Positions 5,998-13,801 of a stretch of DNA of 16,486 nucleotides are shown one piece after another. The position numbers and the translations under genes were made by a program. The notes beneath the pieces are model-generated. The model did not search any database and had not been told where the DNA came from. It was given only the letters and a program-made list of their open reading frames with translations. Source of the stretch: Gemmatimonadaceae bacterium (GTDB lineage: Bacteria; Gemmatimonadota; Gemmatimonadetes; Gemmatimonadales; Gemmatimonadaceae); NCBI GenBank assembly GCA_013816695.1, contig JACDDZ010000004.1, forward strand, positions 18,226-34,711, given 5' to 3'. Positions within the stretch are counted from its first letter, which is position 1, and each line of letters starts with the position of its first letter.

Positions 5998-6025
5998 ACT
6001 ACGTATAATATATGTTATGTAAACT
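5998..6025 (+). other. dif: Chromosome-dimer resolution site (dif)
   Basis: This 28-bp site has the XerC/XerD layout: left arm ACTACGTATAA (5998-6008), central TATATG (6009-6014) and right arm TTATGTAAACT (6015-6025). From memory of published sites, it matches the Bacillus subtilis dif at 24 of 28 positions, with an identical right (XerD) arm, and the E. coli dif at about 20 of 28. XerC/XerD, activated by FtsK, recombine this site to resolve dimeric chromosomes at division. Its position fits: it lies in a gene-free gap after a terminator, and genes on both sides point toward it. Confidence 0.85.
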
Positions 6026-6174
6026 ATCCACTGGGGATAACTGTGGAGAACTCGAATCAGGGGGTCTTACCGTTTCTTAAGCGGCTGAGGTGTAGCCTGT
6101 TACGGCTTCTCTTTTAGAAACATTCTCAGACGTGGTCTCCACCGACACCATGCTGACATGCGGCGACAGTGCTG
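6026..6174. other. Intergenic region between dif and dapF
   Basis: There is no credible gene. Next to dif is a GGATAACTGTGGAG segment with weak DnaA-box resemblance. Around the dapF stop is an inverted repeat GCTGACA (6152-6158) / TGTCAGC (6173-6179), with an alternative inner GACAG/CTGTC pairing. On the minus strand it could form a hairpin at the end of the dapF message, but no T-run follows, so it is not a clear terminator. Confidence 0.35.
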
Positions 6175-6999
6175 TCAGCCGCTTTCCCCCAAACGTCCGG
6201 AAAAGACCAATCTTCCTTCACCACGAAGGGATGGCGTCCAGGCGTTCCCCGAGCGCTTGAGGGTCACCTGTAAAGTCCGGCCCGAGCTGGTAATCAGGTC
6301 CACGGAATCGCCGGCCAGACCCCATTCCTTGAGCAGAACGGCGGTCGCCACGGCTCCGGTCCCGCAAGCCAGGGTCTCGGCTTCGACCCCGCGTTCATAG
6401 GTCCGGTACCGCCAGGACCCGTTTGCAGCCTTTTGGACGAAATTGACATTTGCCCCGTCCCGGAAGGCCCGGTCATGGCGAAGGGCTTCCCCCCGCCCCG
6501 CCACGTCCGCCTCGTCCACCGCCTGGCAGCCGATAACCACGTGCGGTACGCCAGCGAGGGCGAAGCCAAGATGGCTCTCCCTGGCGATAAGCGGGACCGA
6601 TGGGACGCTCGTGGCTACGTCCCGGACTGGAGCCAGATCTATCTCTGGAAGCCCATTCCTGATCCGGGCGTTCAGGACGCCGGACCCGGTTTCGAGACGA
6701 AAGCCGGCTGGATTCACCGCCCCCAACTCGGTGGCAAGCCGGGTAGTGCAAAGGCTGGCATTTCCGCACAGGTCGGCCAGAGTCCCGTCGCGGTTGAAGT
6801 ACCGGAGCCCTACGTCGGCGACCGTCGAATTTTCCAGGAAGACCACTCCGTCGGCACCTATTCCAAGGCCGCGGGCGCAGAGTTGTCCAATCAGATCGGG
6901 AGTGGCGAGCTGGCCCGCGGGCTCTGTTCGGGCGTCGAAAAAGACGAAGTCGTTACCCGATCCGCTCATCTTGTAGAACGGCCGGCCGAATTCAATCAT
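6175..6999 (-). CDS. dapF: Diaminopimelate epimerase
   Basis: A 274-residue protein, the normal length. It converts LL- to meso-diaminopimelate for lysine and peptidoglycan synthesis in the cytosol. Visible are FYKMSGSGNDFVFFDAR (8-24), the first catalytic cysteine in DLCGNASLC (Cys78), VPHVVI, and the second in YERGVEAETLACGTGAVA (Cys212). The first site is unusual, since most family members read CGNGxRC or CGNAxRC. The ATG at 6999 overlaps the preceding stop by one base (TAATG) and has GGAAAG upstream. An in-frame TTG 39 bases earlier is less likely. It is the last gene of a leftward operon. Confidence 0.95.
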   Translation of the reverse strand: MIEFGRPFYKMSGSGNDFVFFDARTEPAGQLATPDLIGQLCARGLGIGADGVVFLENSTVADVGLRYFNRDGTLADLCGNASLCTTRLATELGAVNPAGFRLETGSGVLNARIRNGLPEIDLAPVRDVATSVPSVPLIARESHLGFALAGVPHVVIGCQAVDEADVAGRGEALRHDRAFRDGANVNFVQKAANGSWRYRTYERGVEAETLACGTGAVATAVLLKEWGLAGDSVDLITSSGRTLQVTLKRSGNAWTPSLRGEGRLVFSGRLGESG

Positions 7000-7721
7000 T
7001 AGATCTTTCCGCGGAGGGCCCACCACCGCAGGCGCCAAACCATCCAGACGGCCTCACGGAAGATCTGCTTGGACATCTTACTCTGCCCTTCGGTTCTGTC
7101 TACAAACACGATGGGAATCTCCTTGATTCGGAAACCACGCTTCCAGGCCCTGAAGTTCATCTCGATCTGGAACGAATAACCGTTTGACTTGATCGCGCCC
7201 AGATCGATAGTCTCCAGCACTTTTCGACGGAAACACTTGAACCCGGCCGTCGCGTCGAAAACTGGAAGACCTGTGATAGCGCGGGCGTAAATGTTTGCTC
7301 CATAACTCAAAAACAACCGACTCATTGGCCAGTTGACTACGTTCACCTGACCGTGCTGGTAACGTGAGCCAATGATCACGTCCGCGTCCTTGATTGCCTC
7401 GAGCATTTCGGGAAGCTTGCGCGGATCGTGGGAGAAGTCGGCGTCCATCTCGAAGATGTAGTCGTAATCACGCTCGAGGGCCCAGCGGAAACCGGCGATA
7501 TACGCTGTTCCGAGACCCATTTTACCGGCGCGATGAATTGCGTTTACACGTGAATTCTCTGCCGCCAGCCGGTCTGCAATCTCTCCAGTTCCATCGGGTG
7601 AGCCGTCATCGACGACGAGGATGTCAAGCCGCGGGTCCTGGGCGAGGACGCGCTCGACCAGTTTTCCGAGATTGTCACTCTCGTTGTATGTGGGTACGAT
7701 GACAACTGCCCGTTCAGGCAA
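6999..7721 (-). CDS. Polyprenol/dolichol-phosphate mannosyltransferase-like GT2
   Basis: A 240-residue soluble GT-A enzyme close to the DPM1/Ppm1 type. Motifs are VVIVPTYNESDNL (6-18), ILVVDDGSPDGTG (34-46), the DxD site EMDADFSHDP (91-100), VIIGSRYQHG (115-124), the DATAGFKCFRRKVL region (156-169), GYSFQIEMNFRAW (181-193) and PIVFVDRTEGQSKMS (203-217). It should transfer mannose or another hexose from a nucleotide donor to polyprenyl phosphate at the inner face of the membrane. Its ATG overlaps the end of the YfhO-family gene by 8 bp and its stop overlaps dapF by one base. A YfhO-type transferase may use its product. Confidence 0.9.
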   Translation of the reverse strand: MPERAVVIVPTYNESDNLGKLVERVLAQDPRLDILVVDDGSPDGTGEIADRLAAENSRVNAIHRAGKMGLGTAYIAGFRWALERDYDYIFEMDADFSHDPRKLPEMLEAIKDADVIIGSRYQHGQVNVVNWPMSRLFLSYGANIYARAITGLPVFDATAGFKCFRRKVLETIDLGAIKSNGYSFQIEMNFRAWKRGFRIKEIPIVFVDRTEGQSKMSKQIFREAVWMVWRLRWWALRGKI

Positions 7722-10155
7722 TAGCTCTTCTCCGCTGTAGGATCACGCCTGCTGCCATGACAAGAATACTTGCTCCCAGTGCGATGAGCGTGATCAACTT
7801 TCCCTTGTCGTATGCCGCACTGTGAAAAGTAAGCTCGATATCAGTAGCGCCCGCTGGTAGTTCGACACCTGTAATTACGAAATCGGCGCGCCCGACGTTG
7901 AGTTTCTTGCCTCCGGACGTAGCGGTCCACCCCGGATAATAATTTTCCGAGACGACGAGCGCGCTTCCTTCAGGCGAAGGCGTATCGAGCTTGAGCCTGA
8001 CCTTTCCGGGCGCGTAGCTCGTCGTCGTTACGACGATTGCCAACGGCGCCGGAATGGCGCTGAGATTCGGGGTTGGCGTTATGGCGGCGGCAGAGTCAAA
8101 AATTGCAACCGATCGAGGATCGAAACGCTGGTCCATGATTGTCTGCACCGCCGGCAGGTCGGCTGCCCGAATCTTGGCCGGGGTCACCCAGGCATACGGA
8201 TTGTCCCCCGGCGTTTTATACAGGTACACACTGTTTCCGGATGGATTCCGTGCAGGACCTGCGACCTTCTCGAGCTGCTGGATTCCTCCGTTATCGGTCA
8301 TTACATACCGCGTGTTCGTGAGTCGCCAGAAAAGCGGGCTGAGGATGGGGGTATAACCCTGGGCCTTTCCGCTCAGCTGGTCATATCTGCCGAGCTCGTT
8401 GCCGTGGTAGCCGAGCACTGTACGGACTCCATGAATCATTAGCCCGTCGCCCGTGAGATTCGGGTCGCGCTGTCCGGGTCCTTCCGGCGGCAGTGTAAGC
8501 ACGCGGCCGGGCTCGGGCTGCTTCTTCACATAGTCAACCACAGCATCACTGGCGTACACGGTGGATGCCGGCTCTGAAAAAATCCAATAGTTGCGAATGA
8601 CGGACCATAGATCGATCGCGACGATCGCAGTCAGAATGTATCCGGCTGTCCGGACGCTGAATCGTCCGCGGTGATAGGCAACGAACAACCCTATAGTAAG
8701 CAAGACAAAAACCGCCGATCTCCAGGCCCCGGCAATCAATGCGCCCGCGTTCGCTGCCACACGCTCCGTGGTCTGCTCCGGCGCGAGCGACATAGCTATC
8801 GAGTTCAAGCCGCCGATGCTCGCGAAGAGCGCAATGAGAATCGCGAACGCCGCCCAGCCGATCATGTATTTCCTGGGAAGATCGCGGGCGAGCAATCGCT
8901 CTGTGCCAATGGCAGCAAGAAAAGCGATCGCCAGACTGCCGACAAAGAACACAGTCTGCGGCGCCCTGAAGAATTTCGTGCCGGGCACGATGGAGTATGG
9001 GATTCTATAGAATGGCGTGCTGCCTCCCATTGCCCAGAGCAGTGCTATGGCGAGCGTAACCGTCCAGAAAACTACCTGCGATCGCCGGACATTTCCCTTC
9101 AGTCCAAGCCACGCGGCGCCCATGAGAACGAGTACTGCCGCCCCCATGTACTCGCTGTGTAGATGAATCCCATTCCGACCCCAGTATCCCTCCAGCATTC
9201 CACTGAACTGCGGCAGATAGACGTTGAAGACTTCCTCGGGATTCCACGCGTACGAAGTAGCCACGAGGTAATCGGGCAAACCTTTGGCTCTAGGCGACCA
9301 GGGCACGTATTCGCGCACTGGCAGGTATTGAATTGCGCCTATTGCAGCGCCAAGCAGCACTGCGCCCAGGGCAAAGGTAAGACGCCGAATTGCAGTCGCG
9401 GATGTATAGCGTCCTCCCTTCACACTGCGGATTGCGAGAAAAATCGCGTATGCACCGCTGGCCAGGAGCATGTACTGCAGGAGCTGTGGATGCGGACTGA
9501 GAACGGCGAGGCCGACGATGAGAGCAAACGCACCCCAGGCCCAGTCGCGGCCGTCGCGTATTCCGCGAATAAGCGCCCAAAGTCCAAGCGGGAAAAGCGC
9601 ACTCACGAAAAGCTTTCCATCGTGCCCTGGCGAGACGAGCGAGGAAATCTGGCCGCCAAGCATGTAAGCAAGTCCGCCAATCAGGCACGCAAAGAATCCG
9701 AGCGAAACATTCCGGCCGGGTGTATCCCGGTCGAACGATGCCCGCAGGAAGAGAAATGCGAAGAGTCCGGCAAGGAATAAATGGATCGCGAATCCCCACG
9801 TCATTGCAGCATCGGTGGGCATTATCAGCCGGAGCAGGAACGTTGGGTAAAAAATGTCGCCATGCATGGCACCGATGTACGGCATTCCCCCGAAGAGGTA
9901 CGGGTTCCACTGTGGGAATCCATTTCCTTCACGCAGAGACTTGGCTGCAAAATCACGGAACGCAAAGCCCGCGATGTACTGGTCGCTGTGAGGGCTTACG
10001 AGGAATTTGCCAGCAAGTGCCGGCCATGCGAGAGCAAGTGTCGCCAGCGCATACACGGCCGATGCAACTCCAACGGCAAAACGCGGCCAATATGCTTGTG
10101 GCAACGCTTCAGGCTTTGCGGTCGATTGCCGCAACGTATCCTGCGATTTAGCCAT
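7714..10155 (-). CDS. YfhO-family integral membrane protein (probable GT-C glycosyltransferase)
   Basis: An 813-residue protein. It has an N-terminal helix (about 24-48), a first loop with SPHSDQYIAGFAFRDF and FPQWNPYLFGGMPYIG (54-95) typical of YfhO, then roughly ten further membrane helices to about residue 520. A soluble region (about 525-780, partly beta-rich) and a final helix at 785-807 followed by QRRRAIA complete it. Bacillus YfhO takes sugar from undecaprenyl phosphate and decorates lipoteichoic acid. In a diderm the acceptor must differ, perhaps LPS, another envelope glycan or protein; this is inference. It is the first gene after a 61-bp gap and is coupled to the downstream GT2. 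No clear ribosome site is visible. Confidence 0.85.
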   Translation of the reverse strand: MAKSQDTLRQSTAKPEALPQAYWPRFAVGVASAVYALATLALAWPALAGKFLVSPHSDQYIAGFAFRDFAAKSLREGNGFPQWNPYLFGGMPYIGAMHGDIFYPTFLLRLIMPTDAAMTWGFAIHLFLAGLFAFLFLRASFDRDTPGRNVSLGFFACLIGGLAYMLGGQISSLVSPGHDGKLFVSALFPLGLWALIRGIRDGRDWAWGAFALIVGLAVLSPHPQLLQYMLLASGAYAIFLAIRSVKGGRYTSATAIRRLTFALGAVLLGAAIGAIQYLPVREYVPWSPRAKGLPDYLVATSYAWNPEEVFNVYLPQFSGMLEGYWGRNGIHLHSEYMGAAVLVLMGAAWLGLKGNVRRSQVVFWTVTLAIALLWAMGGSTPFYRIPYSIVPGTKFFRAPQTVFFVGSLAIAFLAAIGTERLLARDLPRKYMIGWAAFAILIALFASIGGLNSIAMSLAPEQTTERVAANAGALIAGAWRSAVFVLLTIGLFVAYHRGRFSVRTAGYILTAIVAIDLWSVIRNYWIFSEPASTVYASDAVVDYVKKQPEPGRVLTLPPEGPGQRDPNLTGDGLMIHGVRTVLGYHGNELGRYDQLSGKAQGYTPILSPLFWRLTNTRYVMTDNGGIQQLEKVAGPARNPSGNSVYLYKTPGDNPYAWVTPAKIRAADLPAVQTIMDQRFDPRSVAIFDSAAAITPTPNLSAIPAPLAIVVTTTSYAPGKVRLKLDTPSPEGSALVVSENYYPGWTATSGGKKLNVGRADFVITGVELPAGATDIELTFHSAAYDKGKLITLIALGASILVMAAGVILQRRRAIA

Positions 10156-10216
10156 TTGCTTGGTTTAGAGACGGCGCGTTAAGCGCGCCAGGCAACACCC
10201 TTTGGGAACGATTCCC
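10156..10216 (-). other. Intergenic gap with two small hairpins
   Basis: Reading leftward, the GT4 stop is followed at once by GGGAA/TTCCC (10212-10216 with 10204-10208, loop 3 nt). Further on is GGCGCG/CGCGCC (10184-10189 with 10173-10178, loop 5 nt). Neither has a T-run on the minus strand, so they are not standard terminators. They may slow transcription or protect the RNA end and mark a sub-operon border. Confidence 0.35.
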
Positions 10217-11383
10217 TTATGAAGGAGATGCGTCAAGAGCCTGGCGGTAGATATCCGCATATCTACGGGCGGCCGACTCCGGAGCGAATGTAGCCAAAGC
10301 GTATATGCGGCCGGCGACGCCGAGCGTTCTTCCCCGATCTTCGGATGACAGGATGTCGTCGAGTGCGCGAGCAAGCGCTTCGAGGTCACCCGGTGGAACG
10401 AGCACTCCTGTCTGACCGTCGCGAACTACGTCGGTAAGTCCGCCAGAGTTGAAGGCGACAACCGGTGTCTCGCACAGTAGCGCTTCGACAGCCGCGAGCC
10501 CGAGCCCTTCGTCAACCGATGGGACCACCATGGCTGCTGCACGGCGATAGTACTCAACGAGTTGGGGCTGCTTCAGCTGACCAATCCAGTTTACGCGCTC
10601 ACTGATTCCAAGATCTGTGGCAAGCTGCATCATCGCCGGCTTCCCTGGACCATCGCCTACAACATCGAGCGTTGACGGGGATTTCATCTTGGACACCGCG
10701 CGAAGCAGGTGGTCAATTCCCTTCTGCGCATTCACACGTCCCACGAACAAGAGGCGACCTGGTATGCGTGCGCCGCCCGGCGAGAAGAGATCCGTTGCGA
10801 CAGGCATGGGGGCCACAATCGGACGTTCACACGAGACAACGCGCTCGGTCTCGTCGGCCAGCCAGCGTGAAACCGCTGTCACCCTGGTGGAATGCTGCAT
10901 CACGTGCCTGAAGAGCGGCTTTGCAACTCCAACGGATCGCGCGAGTCGCACGTCGGTTCCGTGCAGGGTAGTAATAAGCGGACGATGCGTCAGGCCCTTG
11001 AGCCATGTTCCCACCACACCATTCGGGAACCACCAGTGCGCGTGAATGAGGTCGGGCTCGAATGAGCGGCGTGCGCGGACAGCGTGAACGAAATCTGCGC
11101 CAAGGAAGCTGAGTAGTGTAAGTCGTGCACTCCACGACGAGGCGACGTCCTGCGCCATGTTCCCCGTGTACGCGAGCTTCTCGAACTTTCGCGGCGCATA
11201 CCGGAATCGCTCGACCGAAATGCCATCGATGGTGTCGGTGTTCGGCAGCCCCGGACCGGCCGGCGCAATTGCATGGACTGTCACGCCTTCTGCTTTCAGT
11301 GCCTTTGCGAGGCGGAGAAGGAATGAGCCCGCGGCGTCGCCTTCGGAGCGCGGAAAGTTATGAGTCAGAAAGAGGACGTTCAT
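10217..11383 (-). CDS. Glycosyltransferase family 4 (GT-B)
   Basis: A 388-residue retaining glycosyltransferase. The N-terminal Rossmann-like half starts MNVLFLTHNFPRSEGDAAG (1-19) and includes LIHAHWWFPNG (112-122) and TLHGTDVRLA (139-148). The C-terminal GT4 domain starts at LLFVGRVNAQKGIDHLL (211-227) and has VVGDGPG (241-247). The EX7E nucleotide-sugar motif E292-GLGLAAV-E300 is followed by PVVAFNSGGLTDVV (307-320). No membrane helix is present. It probably adds a sugar to a lipid-linked or LPS-type acceptor; donor unknown. Its ATG overlaps the upstream GT2 stop by four bases (ATGA). Confidence 0.9.
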   Translation of the reverse strand: MNVLFLTHNFPRSEGDAAGSFLLRLAKALKAEGVTVHAIAPAGPGLPNTDTIDGISVERFRYAPRKFEKLAYTGNMAQDVASSWSARLTLLSFLGADFVHAVRARRSFEPDLIHAHWWFPNGVVGTWLKGLTHRPLITTLHGTDVRLARSVGVAKPLFRHVMQHSTRVTAVSRWLADETERVVSCERPIVAPMPVATDLFSPGGARIPGRLLFVGRVNAQKGIDHLLRAVSKMKSPSTLDVVGDGPGKPAMMQLATDLGISERVNWIGQLKQPQLVEYYRRAAAMVVPSVDEGLGLAAVEALLCETPVVAFNSGGLTDVVRDGQTGVLVPPGDLEALARALDDILSSEDRGRTLGVAGRIYALATFAPESAARRYADIYRQALDASPS

Positions 11384-12318
11384 TCGTTGTTTGATCGTTG
11401 CGATAAGGATGCTTCATCTACACGACGACGAAGTTCGCGCAGCTCGGAGCGCTGAGCTGCGACAAGCTCGCCGATAAGGCCTGTCGAAAAGAAGACGCTA
11501 CCAACTATCAGGCAGGTTTCCACGAGATTCAGAAGCGGACGGAATCCAACACCGGCAAATATTCGCCAGAGAACGGCGGCAATTCCGACAATAAGTCCAA
11601 TCAGGAATAGTGCAGCGCCCATCATACCGAAAAGCAGTAGCGGCTTCGTTGCAAATCGCAGCTCGAACCAGACAGCGAGCATGTCCAGCACGCCGACGGG
11701 AATCCGGCCAATTCCAAATTTGGATTTTCCGGCGTGTCGCGGATACAGCGGCACTGGAACTTCCGAAAGACTGAATCCCTGTGCTGCCGCCATCACTACC
11801 ATGTAGCGATGCCAGTCCGGGCGAGCCGGCAGGCTTTCCATTACTTCACGCCGGTAAGCCTTCACCGAATTCAGGTCGCGTACTGGAACCTTGAAGAGCG
11901 AGCGGCTCAAGCGATTGTAAATGCCCGAAACGAAGGCCTTTTCATACACACCCTGTTTGTAACCCGTAACAATGTCTGACTCATCCGCCAGTATCGGCGC
12001 CACAAGCGCTGGAATGTCTTCCGGTTTGTACTGAAGATCGGCCGGATAAAAAACGAGGATGTCACCTCGCGCGTTCAGGAACCCGGTGCGCAGAGCATCG
12101 GCAATTCCCCTTTTCGACCGGTGCCGTACAGCCCGAAGAAATGAATACTTCGCTTCCAGCTGCTTGAGAACATGCCATGTATCGTCCACTGAACCGTCAT
12201 CGACAACCACAACTTCATACCCCACCGACTGTGCAGCAAAAATCTTTTCCGCCTGTTCCATGAACAGCGGCAGATTCTCGGCTTCGTCCTTTGCAGGAAC
12301 GAGAACGCTAACTCGCAT
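11380..12318 (-). CDS. Membrane glycosyltransferase family 2 (CsbB/GtrB-like)
   Basis: A 312-residue protein from ATG 12318, ten bases after the rpoN stop. The GT-A domain has VSVLVPAKDEAENLPLF (3-19), VVVVDDGSVDDTWHVL (36-51) and RGIADALRTGFLNARGD (70-86). The metal-site segment is YPADLQYKPEDI (91-102), where the usual first Asp of DxD is Pro. Two C-terminal membrane helices (about 225-253 and 262-285) and a charged tail that may coil (289-305) follow. This layout matches enzymes that make undecaprenyl-phosphate sugars for later transfer by membrane transferases. The frame continues 28 codons further upstream into rpoN, but those residues are not GT-like. Confidence 0.87.
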   Translation of the reverse strand: MRVSVLVPAKDEAENLPLFMEQAEKIFAAQSVGYEVVVVDDGSVDDTWHVLKQLEAKYSFLRAVRHRSKRGIADALRTGFLNARGDILVFYPADLQYKPEDIPALVAPILADESDIVTGYKQGVYEKAFVSGIYNRLSRSLFKVPVRDLNSVKAYRREVMESLPARPDWHRYMVVMAAAQGFSLSEVPVPLYPRHAGKSKFGIGRIPVGVLDMLAVWFELRFATKPLLLFGMMGAALFLIGLIVGIAAVLWRIFAGVGFRPLLNLVETCLIVGSVFFSTGLIGELVAAQRSELRELRRRVDEASLSQRSNNE

Positions 12319-12328
12319 CTGCGAGCTG

Positions 12329-13801
12329 CTATACACGCTTGCGCATTCGAGCCGAGAGCACGCCGAGCTGGTCGCGATACTTCGCCACGGTGCGGCGCGC
12401 AATCTGGACGCCGCTCTCGCGAAGAATGTTCACGATCGCCTGGTCGGTAAGGGGGTGCTGCGGATCTTCTTCCTGCACGAGCTTCTGCAGCTGCGCCTTG
12501 ATTCCGCGCGCCGAAACGTCTTCACCGTCGGCTGTCGCGAGGCCTGACGAGAAGAAAAACTTCAGCGGGAGCACACCACGCGGCGTCTGCACGAATTTCT
12601 CGTTGGTGACGCGGCTCACCGTGGATTCATGCATGCTGATCACTTCAGCAACTTCGCGGAGAGTGAGCGGCTTCAGGTACTGCACTCCCTTCTCGAAAAA
12701 GTCACGCTGCCGCTCAACGATGTAGTTCATGACCTTGAGCATGGTCTGGCGGCGCTGCTCGATTGCCTGGATCATCCAGTTGGCTGAGTTCAGCTTGTTG
12801 GAGATGAATTCCTTGTTCTCGCCGTCGAACTTCTTCTTGTCCCGCGCGATTTCCTGGTACGCCTTGCTCAACTTGAGACGCGGAAGATTTGCGTCATTCA
12901 GGAATATGTGGTACTTGCCGTCGATCTTGTCTACTATGAGATCGGGAATGATGTAATTGTCATCGCCGCTGCTGAAACGCAGGCCTGGCTTGGGATCGAG
13001 CTTCGCAATTTCGTCAGCCGCTTTCTGCACATCCTGCGCGCTCATTCCAAAGCGCTTGGAGATTTCGCTCCAGCGATGGTTGATCAGTTCGTCAAAGCAA
13101 TCACGCACAAGCCGGTAAGGAACCGACTGCTCGAGACCGGCTTCCTTCAGCTGGAGAACGAGACATTCGCGCAGGTCACGGGCGCAGACTCCCGGCGGAT
13201 CGAGGGTCTGGATTGTACCGATCATTTGTTCCGCTTCCGAGAGCGTGTAAAGAGGAAGATCGTCGATCTCGCGATCCATTCCCTCGGCTGCCTGCGTGAC
13301 TACGTCATTGAGTGCGGAAACAATGTCCTCGAGCGGGCAGGACAGGTACCCGTCGTCCGCAATGTTGCCGATGAACTCGTCGGCCAGCAGCATCTGCCGC
13401 GGTGTGAGCTCGAGAAGGCTGACCTGGTCGCTGAGGTGATCGCTCAGGTCGCGACTCGCAACGGTTACAGGCTCATAGTACTCGCGCTCTTCGTGCTCTT
13501 CCCTGCGTCCGCCGGCTGTGTCGAAGCCGTCAAGGAGAATTTCTTCCCAGTCTATTTCGCCTTCGCGATCCTTTTCGGCATCGGCCTGTGAGAGACTGTT
13601 TTCATCTTCCTGCTCTTCCTCGGCCTCATCCTCCTCTTCGTCCTCGACGAGATCGAGGAAGGGATTGTTCAGCAGTTCCTGCTTGAGGTGCTGTTGAAGG
13701 TCAAGGAGGGGCATGTACAGGAGATCCATCGCCTGGTACAGGCGTGGATTGATCTTGAGCTCCTGCCTAATCTGGGTGGATTGATTCAGTCCCGGCTTCA
13801 C
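12329..13801 (-). CDS. rpoN: RNA polymerase sigma-54 factor
   Basis: A 490-residue protein with all regions. Region I (about 1-50, [20 protein letters not shown] then [17 protein letters not shown]) contacts activators and core. A very acidic linker covers about 53-86. The core-binding domain spans about 110-270. The C-terminal DNA-binding part has a helix-turn-helix ([20 protein letters not shown], 381-400) and the RpoN box [10 protein letters not shown] (468-477), which reads the -24 element. The start is GTG at 13801, overlapping the lptB stop by four bases (GTGA). lptB-rpoN adjacency is common in diderms. No sigma-54 activator is in the window. Confidence 0.98.
   Translation of the reverse strand: MKPGLNQSTQIRQELKINPRLYQAMDLLYMPLLDLQQHLKQELLNNPFLDLVEDEEEDEAEEEQEDENSLSQADAEKDREGEIDWEEILLDGFDTAGGRREEHEEREYYEPVTVASRDLSDHLSDQVSLLELTPRQMLLADEFIGNIADDGYLSCPLEDIVSALNDVVTQAAEGMDREIDDLPLYTLSEAEQMIGTIQTLDPPGVCARDLRECLVLQLKEAGLEQSVPYRLVRDCFDELINHRWSEISKRFGMSAQDVQKAADEIAKLDPKPGLRFSSGDDNYIIPDLIVDKIDGKYHIFLNDANLPRLKLSKAYQEIARDKKKFDGENKEFISNKLNSANWMIQAIEQRRQTMLKVMNYIVERQRDFFEKGVQYLKPLTLREVAEVISMHESTVSRVTNEKFVQTPRGVLPLKFFFSSGLATADGEDVSARGIKAQLQKLVQEEDPQHPLTDQAIVNILRESGVQIARRTVAKYRDQLGVLSARMRKRV

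Noticed and set aside
6003..6008. TATAAT-like -10 promoter box
   Set aside because: It is part of the dif XerC arm and has no suitable -35 at 16-18 bp and no gene directly downstream on that strand.
6022..6053. DnaA boxes / replication origin
   Set aside because: ATCCACTGG and GGATAACTGTGGAG resemble DnaA-box parts, but no full TTATCCACA copy or box cluster is present. The dif site and converging genes indicate a terminus.
8671..9780. Long plus-strand frames opposite the YfhO gene
   Set aside because: They are low-complexity, Arg/Ser-rich translations antisense to a clear membrane protein gene, with no motifs or start context.
12319..12402. Longer start of the membrane GT2 inside rpoN
   Set aside because: The added residues are antisense-free shadow of the rpoN end and lack GT2 character; ATG 12318 begins exactly at the first strand.
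12908..13591. 227-codon plus-strand frame opposite rpoN
   Set aside because: It is a mirror of the rpoN coding frame; it has no recognisable domain, and rpoN is certain.
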